Shown piece after piece: positions 6,063 through 12,556 of a stretch of DNA of 15,302 bases (position 1 is its first letter; each line of letters opens with the position of its first letter). Location of the stretch: assembly GCA_031270385.1 (NCBI GenBank), contig JAISXS010000006.1, positions 1 through 15,302 on the forward strand. The letters are read 5' to 3'. The notes under the pieces are model-generated. The model made no database searches. It was not told the DNA's origin and saw nothing but the letters and a program-made list of their open reading frames with translations. The position numbers were made by a program, and so were the translations under genes. This stretch comes from Puniceicoccales bacterium. GTDB taxonomy: Bacteria > Verrucomicrobiota > Verrucomicrobiia > Opitutales > JAIRKQ01.

Positions 6063-7631
6063 TCACGCCACCTCATAAGTCGCGGCAAACCCCCCATCTC
6101 CGCGAAATCTTTTTATAAATCTTCCATTCGCGGCAATGTGTTCAACGATCTTGAAAGCCAAAACTTTGCTTTGGACCTGCGCACCACTCGAAATGTCATC
6201 GATTGTGACCACACGACCCCTGCTTTTTTCAAGGAATGACACGATCGACCTTTGAATCTTCAAGACATTTGCCGCAGCTTTTTTACCAGCTTCGACTCCC
6301 GGCTGGTTGTATGCATTGATGTTCACCATGCTACAGTAAAACCCTACGGACCGCTCATACAACGCGATCAATGCGCCTAGCTCACGCTCCGAAAGCTCGT
6401 CAATCGACAGGTGAATCACGCGTGTTCCATTTTCACACAACGCTCGCATTGTGCCAACGGCAAAACCATTCAAGTAATCGCCGCTCGTCATGCCATCCGA
6501 GTCGACAAGTATCGATCCCCCATCCCTTGCCCTGAGAACGCTGATTATCGTCACAAAAAAATTTCGCAGACCGTCGCGTAATTGCTGAACAAATGAATGC
6601 TGGTCAGAAGATCCCTTGTTGCCGTATACCGTCAGACCCTGACGCGCTATGTTTCCATCGCGATCCTTTTCTTTACCAACGGATTCCATGACTATTTGCT
6701 GCAAATATTTTGAAAAACTCGATAGCCGATCTTTATATGGAATAACAACCATATCCTTTTTTCCAACGCCATCGGCCGCTAGAAACCAGGCGAGCGCCAT
6801 CATCATAGCTGGATTTTTCGGGGAAACCGACCTTGTTAGTTCGTCCATTCTTCGTGCACCGGAGATGAAAAACTTCAACGAATTACCTTGCAACGCTGCG
6901 GGCAAGAGGCCAACCGCGGAGAATACACTCGTGCGGCCACCTACCCATTCCCACATTGCAAACCGGTCAATCCACCCTTCGGCAATGGCCTGCCTGTCCA
7001 ATAAACCATTTTCCCCAGTCACGGCAACCGCATGGCGTGGAAATGCGTAGCCACCCTTTTCATACGCCGCAGCGACCTCAACCATCGCATTCCGCGGCTC
7101 CGGCGTGCTACCAGATTTCGAAGTCACCACTACCAACGTCTTTCCTAATTTTCCTGCGAGCTTCCCAAGCGTGATATCAACGCCGTCAGGGTCAGTGTTG
7201 TCGATGAAATAACAGCCAAGCTTGACATTTTTTCCTAAACTTTCACATATTAACTGTGGCCCGAGGGCAGATCCCCCAATCCCGATGAACAGCGCGTTTT
7301 CGAACCTACCATCTTGACCGACAATATGCCCCATATGCACTTTTTCAGCAAACCTTACTACTTTTTCAATCGTTTCGCTAATTTGCTCCCTAATTCCTTC
7401 CGATGGCGCAATATCGGCGTTGCGCAACCAATAATGACCAACCATTCTATATTCGTCTCTATTGGCTACGGCCCCGGCTTCCAATGCCGCCATTTCGCGA
7501 TACGCCGTGGAAATTTTATACTCCATTGCGCTAAAAAATTCATCGCTGAATCCGATTTTACTGAAGTCGATGGAAATTCCTAGGTCATCGGCCCTGAAAA
7601 AGTACTTTTCGAAATCGCTCCACTCACTCAT
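6063..7631 (-). CDS. pgi: Glucose-6-phosphate isomerase
   Basis: This enzyme interconverts glucose 6-phosphate and fructose 6-phosphate in glycolysis and gluconeogenesis. The 522 residues carry two SIS sugar-phosphate domains: GIGGSALGP (117-125), SKSGSTPE (171-178, phosphate binding), GGRTSVFS (231-238), the base E321 in SVGKEKD, H345 in SSDQHSF, and K450 in NQPGVEAGKK. Motif spelling and the C-terminal extension resemble the PGI of cyanobacteria and plastids rather than the longer E. coli type. The start at 7631 gives a family-like N terminus but lacks a clear ribosome binding site. It is last in the minus-strand run after the beta-helix gene, separated by 151 bases that contain an A repeat, so it may have reduced read-through or its own promoter. 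Confidence 0.95.
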   Translation of the reverse strand: MSEWSDFEKYFFRADDLGISIDFSKIGFSDEFFSAMEYKISTAYREMAALEAGAVANRDEYRMVGHYWLRNADIAPSEGIREQISETIEKVVRFAEKVHMGHIVGQDGRFENALFIGIGGSALGPQLICESLGKNVKLGCYFIDNTDPDGVDITLGKLAGKLGKTLVVVTSKSGSTPEPRNAMVEVAAAYEKGGYAFPRHAVAVTGENGLLDRQAIAEGWIDRFAMWEWVGGRTSVFSAVGLLPAALQGNSLKFFISGARRMDELTRSVSPKNPAMMMALAWFLAADGVGKKDMVVIPYKDRLSSFSKYLQQIVMESVGKEKDRDGNIARQGLTVYGNKGSSDQHSFVQQLRDGLRNFFVTIISVLRARDGGSILVDSDGMTSGDYLNGFAVGTMRALCENGTRVIHLSIDELSERELGALIALYERSVGFYCSMVNINAYNQPGVEAGKKAAANVLKIQRSIVSFLEKSRGRVVTIDDISSGAQVQSKVLAFKIVEHIAANGRFIKRFRGDGGFAATYEVA

Positions 7632-7695
7632 GGCCGCGACATTCTGAAAAAACGTTCGGGAATATCAACAGCAATCGTGGACGCATGGCGGCTGG

Positions 7696-7800
7696 CACAG
7701 CCATCTTATCCGAAAAAAGCATACTCTATATTCCAAAAAACGGGAACCTTTACGCTAAATATCGTTAGACAAAATGCTTTTCTCAAGCAAAACGACTATA
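7696..7800 (-). repeat. Family A palindromic repeat, supplies the end of the beta-helix gene
   Basis: This 105-bp copy ends AACGACTATA at 7800 and has core AAATATCGTTAG. Its left end has decayed (CACAGCCATCTTATCC). On the minus strand its edge reads TAT AGT CGT TTT GCT TGA in the frame of the gene at 7783-8409, giving the last five residues and the stop. It lies between that gene and pgi on the same strand. Confidence 0.88.
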
Positions 7801-8409
7801 AGCCCCGTTGGCAAAAATTCTCGAGTGTCTAGGCACGACAGTTCCTGGATTGAGTACGCAGTTGCATGCAATCTCCGAACGATCTCCGATGATTGCGCCA
7901 ACCTTCCGCATTGCAGTCGGGATGCGCTCGCCATCGCAATGTATGGTGACTTCTCCGTGATCTAGCCTCAAATTTGCCAGAATCACGCCTGCTCCGAGGT
8001 GAACCAAATTCCCCAAAACTGAATCGCCTACGTAATTGAAGTGCGGCACCTGCACGCCGTCCAGCAATATGGAATTCTTCAATTCGCACGAATTTCCGAT
8101 CAGACACTTTTTTCCGGTGATCACGTTGCCACGCACGTATGCAAACGGCCTAACTATCGTACCTTCGCCAATGTAAGCCGGACCGTCTATCACACAAATC
8201 GGCGGCAACGTAACTGACTCGTGGATGAAAACATTTTCGCCTATGTGGCAGCCGGAAGGAATCCCGGACCTCCGGTCCCGAGTTTCGTTGGTAACGTCCA
8301 AAATCGCGCCATTTACGTCCCTTAGCCAAAAAACCGGATTTTTTTCGCTAAGAAAATGCTCCGAAAATACCCAAGACTCGTCGATGTCAAAAAAATCACA
8401 AAATTGCAT
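7783..8409 (-). CDS. GlmU-C-like left-handed beta-helix acyltransferase family protein
   Basis: This 208-residue protein has a hexapeptide beta-helix from about residue 52 to 197, with IGENVFIHESV, AYIGEGTIV, CLIGNSCEL and IGDRSEIACN turns. The segment PHFNYVGDSVLGNLVHLGAG (122-141) matches the acetyl-CoA active-site region of GlmU, and H123 lies where GlmU has its catalytic His. No uridyltransferase domain is present. Stand-alone proteins of this kind are often annotated as UDP-GlcNAc or glucose-1-phosphate nucleotidyltransferase relatives. Acetyl or acyl transfer to a sugar phosphate for the envelope is the likely role, but the substrate is unknown. The ATG lies three bases after the dnaJ stop. 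The final five residues (YSRFA) and the stop come from the A repeat at 7696-7800, so the native C terminus is probably shortened. Confidence 0.85.
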   Translation of the reverse strand: MQFCDFFDIDESWVFSEHFLSEKNPVFWLRDVNGAILDVTNETRDRRSGIPSGCHIGENVFIHESVTLPPICVIDGPAYIGEGTIVRPFAYVRGNVITGKKCLIGNSCELKNSILLDGVQVPHFNYVGDSVLGNLVHLGAGVILANLRLDHGEVTIHCDGERIPTAMRKVGAIIGDRSEIACNCVLNPGTVVPRHSRIFANGAYSRFA

Positions 8410-8412
8410 AAT

Positions 8413-9540
8413 TTATTCAAATTTTTTCTTCAATTTTTGAAAAAATCCACCACTGTCCTTTCCGCTTAAATTTTCAAATTCCAGCAACTTTTCTTTCTGC
8501 TCCTTTGATAACTTTGTCGGCACATCCACCATCACTTTCACATACTGGCTACCGCGTACGCCGTGGTATTTCAAGGATGGCATTCCGTGCCCCTTCATAC
8601 GAAAGCTTGTTTCAGACTGTGTCCCAGGCGGAATTTTCAACGTCGCACGCCCATCTATCGTTTCGACGGTTATTTCACCACCGAGTGCCGCCGTTGTGAA
8701 TGATATTTTCTGCGTGCAGAACAAATCTTCGTCGCGGCGATCGAACCTACTATCCTCTTCGATGGCCGTGATGATGTACAAATCTCCGCTTGCACCGCCA
8801 TTTGTTCCAGCCTCTCCGGCGCCACCCATGCGTAGATTTGCACCATCGAATACCCCAGCTGGAATTTTTACCTTTGTCGTACACTGTTCACGCACGCGAC
8901 CGGTACCATTACAATGGGAACATGGTGTATCTATCTTGGTCCCAACACCGTGGCAGTCAGGACATGTCTGTTGCATACTGAAAAACCCCTGCCTCATGGA
9001 AAAAATGCCGGTTCCGCCGCACTTTCTACAGGTGACACTCTTCGATCCCTTGGCGGCGCCACTGCCACCACACTTTTCACAGGTAACATTTTTGGCATAC
9101 CTTATTGTTTTCTCCACTCCGCTGAACGCCTCGTCGAGCGTAATCTTTAGCTTGTATTGCAGGTCGTTGCCGTCTTGCTTTCCGGACCTGCGGGAACCTC
9201 CACTGCCAAACCCGAAAAAATCTCCGATACCACCGCCACCAAACATCTCTCGGAATATGTCAAACGGATCATGAAAGCCTCCAGATTCCCATCCGCCACT
9301 GCTGCTACCGCCTTGCTGGAACGCTCCGTGGCCGTATCTGTCGTAGGCAGATCGCTTATCGCTGTCTCTCAAAACTTCATATGCCTCTGCGACCTCCTTG
9401 AATTTTTCTTCGGCTGTCTTATCCCCCGGGTTTTTATCGGGATGGTATTTTACGGCCATCTTGCGATAGGCCTTTTTTATTTCCTCATCGGATGCACTCT
9501 TGGACACCCCAAGGACCTCATAGTAATCAGATTTGCTCAT
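8413..9540 (-). CDS. dnaJ: Chaperone DnaJ (Hsp40)
   Basis: This co-chaperone delivers unfolded proteins to DnaK and stimulates its ATPase. The 375 residues have the full type I layout: J domain 1-70 with HPD at 33-35, a Gly/Phe-rich linker (about 75-120), and four intact CxxCxGxG zinc repeats (C154/C157, C171/C174, C193/C196, C207/C210). The two C-terminal beta domains follow. It starts two bases after the grpE stop. AGGGG (9550-9546) stands five bases before the ATG, the best ribosome binding site in this run. It ends three bases before the beta-helix gene. dnaK is not in the window. Confidence 0.97.
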   Translation of the reverse strand: MSKSDYYEVLGVSKSASDEEIKKAYRKMAVKYHPDKNPGDKTAEEKFKEVAEAYEVLRDSDKRSAYDRYGHGAFQQGGSSSGGWESGGFHDPFDIFREMFGGGGIGDFFGFGSGGSRRSGKQDGNDLQYKLKITLDEAFSGVEKTIRYAKNVTCEKCGGSGAAKGSKSVTCRKCGGTGIFSMRQGFFSMQQTCPDCHGVGTKIDTPCSHCNGTGRVREQCTTKVKIPAGVFDGANLRMGGAGEAGTNGGASGDLYIITAIEEDSRFDRRDEDLFCTQKISFTTAALGGEITVETIDGRATLKIPPGTQSETSFRMKGHGMPSLKYHGVRGSQYVKVMVDVPTKLSKEQKEKLLEFENLSGKDSGGFFQKLKKKFE

Positions 9541-9542
9541 TT

Positions 9543-10178
9543 TTACCCCTGGTTCACGTCATCGCTATGGCATGCGACCACGACTGCTGCTGGTCGCAAA
9601 AGTTTTCCGCCAATCGTATATCCCTTCCTGTCGACGGAAACGATAATATCAACCTCAAGGTCGTCGTGTACCACTCGGCGGTTGCAGTCGTGAAAATTCG
9701 GATCAAATTTTTCGTGCAACGGATAAATTGTTTCCAGTCCATATGAAGATAGAAAAGCCTTAAAATTTGACAGTACCATTCTGAATCCATCGACGATGTC
9801 ATTGCTCCCGTGGCGTTCGCAGGCGGCCAATCCAAATTCGAAACTGTCGACTACGGGAAGAACGCCTTCCATAACCTCGCTAATTGTGTTCGTACGCACC
9901 TCCGAGCGCTCCCTCTGGGCACGCTTTCTATAATTTTCGAGATCTGCTAGGGCACGCAGTGCAGCATCTTTGTACTCATCCGCTTCTTTCTGTTTTTCGT
10001 CCAGTTCCTTTAGGAAGTAGGAAAAGTCAAAAGTTGCGTATTCCTTTGGGCTAGTGCCTTGATCCTTCGAACGCTGTTCAAAATTTTCCACAATTTCCTC
10101 AGTCCCGTTCAAATCATCAACGGAATGATTTTCACTATCGTACACGTCTTTATTGGGTGATGAAGCTTCCTTTGCCAT
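9543..10178 (-). CDS. grpE: Nucleotide exchange factor GrpE
   Basis: This protein releases ADP from DnaK and so resets the Hsp70 cycle. The 211 residues include an acidic variable N terminus (1-50), a long coiled coil (about 55-105, with ADLENYRKRAQRE), VLPVVDSFE at 106-114, and the C-terminal beta domain with FDPNFHD and GYTIGGKLLRPA. It is first in the minus-strand run grpE-dnaJ-beta-helix-pgi. No CIRCE-type (HrcA) inverted repeat is present in the 214 bases upstream, so heat-shock control is not evident here. No clear ribosome binding site precedes the ATG. Confidence 0.95.
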   Translation of the reverse strand: MAKEASSPNKDVYDSENHSVDDLNGTEEIVENFEQRSKDQGTSPKEYATFDFSYFLKELDEKQKEADEYKDAALRALADLENYRKRAQRERSEVRTNTISEVMEGVLPVVDSFEFGLAACERHGSNDIVDGFRMVLSNFKAFLSSYGLETIYPLHEKFDPNFHDCNRRVVHDDLEVDIIVSVDRKGYTIGGKLLRPAAVVVACHSDDVNQG

Positions 10179-10239
10179 ATTGAATTAGCAGCAAAAAATG
10201 TACCATGGAATGGATATTGTCAATTTTCAAATGCAAAAA

Positions 10240-10268
10240 ATTATGGTGTCAGTTTTTGGCTATGTTCA
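10240..10268 (-). promoter_or_regulatory. Possible promoter for the grpE-dnaJ run
   Basis: On the minus strand TGAACA (10268-10263) and CATAAT (10245-10240) stand 17 bases apart, with four and five of six consensus matches. A perfect TTGACA also occurs at 10223-10218, but its best -10 partner (TACATT, 10202-10197) is only 15 bases away. Either could drive grpE at 10178. Confidence 0.3.
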
Positions 10269-10350
10269 CGGATTTGCGAAAAATCACCACAACAATGGTA
10301 AATTTTCACTTCACAACAACCAACTGCGCGCACGTTTTTCCGAAAAAGAA

Positions 10351-10379
10351 TTGATTTTTTTCATCAAACAGACAAAAAT
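10351..10379 (+). promoter_or_regulatory. Possible promoter for tRNA-Leu
   Basis: TTGATT (10351-10356) and AAAAAT (10374-10379) are 17 bases apart, each matching consensus in four of six positions. A start near 10386 would place the tRNA about seven bases downstream. It is divergent from the grpE promoter candidates. Confidence 0.3.
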
Positions 10380-10392
10380 CCACAGTTGTCAC

Positions 10393-10478
10393 GCTCGTGT
10401 GGCGGAATGGTAGACGCTGAGGACTTAAAATCCTTTGCCTGTAGTGGCGTGCGGGTTCGACTCCCGCCTCGAGCACCA
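10393..10478 (+). tRNA. tRNA-Leu, anticodon UAA
   Basis: This 86-base class II tRNA has CCA encoded (10476-10478). Its parts are acceptor GCTCGTG paired with CTCGAGC, a three-pair D stem GCG/CGC with a GG-containing loop, and anticodon stem GAGGA/TCCTT. The loop is CTTAAAA with anticodon TAA at 10426-10428. The long variable arm has a GCC/GGC stem, and the T arm is GCGGG-TTCGACT-CCCGC. The acceptor stem has one U6-U67 mismatch. It reads UUA (and UUG by wobble). A B repeat starts 17 bases after it. Confidence 0.97.
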
Positions 10479-10494
10479 AACTCTTTTGGGTATA

Positions 10495-10598
10495 TATAGT
10501 TGTCACACTCGACAAGGGCATCCTATCAAACGATACTTGTCGAGAGCGTTTTTCTCCTTACAAAGGAAAGCACGCCCTTCTCGGGCGGAACGGCTATA
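10495..10598 (+). repeat. Family B palindromic repeat, full copy
   Basis: This 104-bp copy starts TATAGTTGTCACACTCGACA, has core CAAACGATACTTG and ends GGGCGGAACGGCTATA. It contains the family B mark AAAGCACGCCCTTCTCGG. It lies just after tRNA-Leu and directly next to an A copy, forming a B-A pair. Confidence 0.9.
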
Positions 10599-10703
10599 CA
10601 TAGTTATCTCACCCAAGGAGGACATATTTTTCCCACGTAAAAACGGGAATTTCTCCATCAAATATCGTTAGCTAAAATGCTTTTTTCAAGTAAGATAACT
10701 ATA
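10599..10703 (-). repeat. Family A palindromic repeat, full copy
   Basis: This 105-bp copy starts CATAGTTATCTCACCC (first base changed from T to C) and ends GTAAGATAACTATA, with core AAATATCGTTAG. It abuts the B copy without sharing bases. It lies 72 bases from the gatA stop, between the gatA 3' end and tRNA-Leu. Confidence 0.9.
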
Positions 10704-10775
10704 TATATTCGGGCAAAATGACCATAAATACCCACCACAGACGTTTGTTTGTTCGCTACCGACCGAATGTCTGGC

Positions 10776-12257
10776 TCAAAGAGCTGGATGCATATTCTTA
10801 AACTCGTGTGCACGCTCGAATTCGTTTCCAAGCGCGAGAATTTCATGCTCATGGAACGGCTTCCCGATAACTTGCATGCCAATTGGGAGCCCGCCACTGG
10901 AAAATCCGCACGGAACAGATAGTCCACAAAATCCCGCAAGATTGATTGGGACGGTGTAAATGTCCGCTAAATACATTTGCAGTGGATCGGAGGTCTTTTC
11001 CCCGATTTTAAACGCTGTAGTTGGGGTAACGGGCGTGATCAAGGCGTCAACGTCGTCAAATACCCGCATAAAATCCCTGCGTATCAGTGTGCGTACCTTT
11101 TGGGCACGGAGATAATGTGATTCGAAATTCTCGCTGCTTAGAACGAAAGTTCCCAACATAATCCTCCTTTTCACCTCAGCTCCAAATCCTTCGCCCCTAG
11201 TTCTGTAATATATGTCCACGGCGTTTTGCGCCGCATTTGAACGATATCCGTAGCGAATGCCGTCGAAACGCGCCAAATTCGCCGACGCTTCGGCAGTGGC
11301 TATTATGTAATACGCTGCCATGGCGTATTCAGTCATTTCCAAATGCACATCTTTAATCTTGTGGCCAGCATTCTCGTAAAATGATATGGCATCCTCCACG
11401 GCAGATTTTACCTCACTGTCCAACCCGTCGCCAAAAAACTCTTTTGGCACACCTATGGTTTTTTTTCGTTGGAAATTTCTAACCTCTGCAGCATAATCCT
11501 TTTTTTCGAAGTTGTAGCTCGACGAATCATTTTCATCGTGGCCGGAAATTACTTGAAACAAAGTCGCCACATCTTCGGAAGACCTCCCGAGTTGCCCTAT
11601 TTGATCCAGGGAACTCGCAAACGCCACGAGACCATACCTGCTAACCGCACCATAGGACGGTTTCAGTCCAACGATCCCGCAAAATGCCGCCGGTTGCCTG
11701 ACTGATCCGCCCGTATCAGACCCAAGTGCGAGAACCGCTTCTCCGGAAGCGACGGCAGCCGCGCTACCACCACTGCTGCCCCCTGGTACCCGCGTAGTAT
11801 CCCACGGATTTGCGACCGGTCCGTAATGGGAATTTTCGTTGGATGATCCCATTGCGAATTCATCCATGTTAATTCTTCCCCATAGAACGCACCCGGCGTC
11901 ACGCATGCGACCTATCACGGTGGCATCATACGGGGCAATATAGCCCTCCAACATTTTCGATCCACATGTCAGCGGTTGACCACATTCGGAGATAACATCC
12001 TTAATTCCAACTGGAATGCCATCAATCGGACTGAGCTTTTTGCCGACCTTTCTCCTTGCGTCAGACTCCTTCGCCTCGTCGAGAGTTTTTTCTTCGTCGA
12101 AAGAAATGAAAGCGTTCAATTTTCCATCGATGGCTTTTGTCCTATCGATCATTTTCTTGGTCAGCTCCACAGACGAAATCTCGCCGGAATTCAGCAATTT
12201 TTCAAGTTCTGCCGCTGATTTATAAAAAAGTCCGTCATTAATCTCCGCTTCCATCAT
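10776..12257 (-). CDS. gatA: Asp-tRNA(Asn)/Glu-tRNA(Gln) amidotransferase subunit A
   Basis: This is the amidase subunit of GatCAB. It releases ammonia from glutamine so that misacylated Glu-tRNA(Gln) or Asp-tRNA(Asn) becomes Gln-tRNA or Asn-tRNA. The 493 residues are full length. The amidase-signature triad is visible: K86 in GIKDV, S161 in PGGSSGGSAAA and S185 in DTGGSVRQPA. The start ATG overlaps the gatC stop as ATGA; a second ATG follows at once and could be used instead. gatB, often downstream, is absent here: the next 280 bases hold repeats and a tRNA. Confidence 0.97.
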   Translation of the reverse strand: MMEAEINDGLFYKSAAELEKLLNSGEISSVELTKKMIDRTKAIDGKLNAFISFDEEKTLDEAKESDARRKVGKKLSPIDGIPVGIKDVISECGQPLTCGSKMLEGYIAPYDATVIGRMRDAGCVLWGRINMDEFAMGSSNENSHYGPVANPWDTTRVPGGSSGGSAAAVASGEAVLALGSDTGGSVRQPAAFCGIVGLKPSYGAVSRYGLVAFASSLDQIGQLGRSSEDVATLFQVISGHDENDSSSYNFEKKDYAAEVRNFQRKKTIGVPKEFFGDGLDSEVKSAVEDAISFYENAGHKIKDVHLEMTEYAMAAYYIIATAEASANLARFDGIRYGYRSNAAQNAVDIYYRTRGEGFGAEVKRRIMLGTFVLSSENFESHYLRAQKVRTLIRRDFMRVFDDVDALITPVTPTTAFKIGEKTSDPLQMYLADIYTVPINLAGFCGLSVPCGFSSGGLPIGMQVIGKPFHEHEILALGNEFERAHEFKNMHPAL

Positions 12258-12556
12258 TCTACAACCTTTGGCACAATAATTTGATTATCCCTTTTCTTTG
12301 GAGCGTTGCCTAGGGCAAGTTCCCTTGGTAACGTTTCCCCGGACTCATCTCCGCGCATGACATTGTACAGCGGTACTGCATGGGCCGACGGTTCGACGCC
12401 ATCGACGTTAACCTCCAACAACTTTCCCAAAAACTTCAAAATAGAGTCAAAATTTCTCGCAAGTTCCTTCTTTTCGCCGTCGGAAAAATGTATGCGCGCT
12501 AGCATCGCAACACGATCGATATCCATACTATGTTTAGAATTTTTGTCGCTTTCCAT
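12254..12556 (-). CDS. gatC: Asp-tRNA(Asn)/Glu-tRNA(Gln) amidotransferase subunit C
   Basis: This small subunit wraps around GatA and stabilises the GatAB interface. The 100 residues show the family pattern: IDRVAMLARIHFSDGEKKEL, a middle helix with ILKFLGKL, then VDGVEPSAHAVPL and a basic C terminus ending in IIVPKVVE. I chose the ATG at 12556, which overlaps the pheT stop as TGATG. A GTG at 12559 would add one residue. Overlaps at both ends make pheT, gatC and gatA one transcription unit with coupled translation. Confidence 0.93.
   Translation of the reverse strand: MESDKNSKHSMDIDRVAMLARIHFSDGEKKELARNFDSILKFLGKLLEVNVDGVEPSAHAVPLYNVMRGDESGETLPRELALGNAPKKRDNQIIVPKVVE

Noticed and set aside
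8696..9274. 192-codon + ORF inside dnaJ
   Set aside because: It lies antisense to the zinc-finger and Gly-rich regions of DnaJ; biased composition keeps the frame open.
10179..10392. CIRCE (HrcA) operator upstream of grpE
   Set aside because: Only a lone TTAGCA at 10185-10190 is seen; the matching inverted half is absent.
10477..10490. Small dyad after tRNA-Leu as a terminator
   Set aside because: CCAAA/TTTGG is too short and is not followed by a T run.
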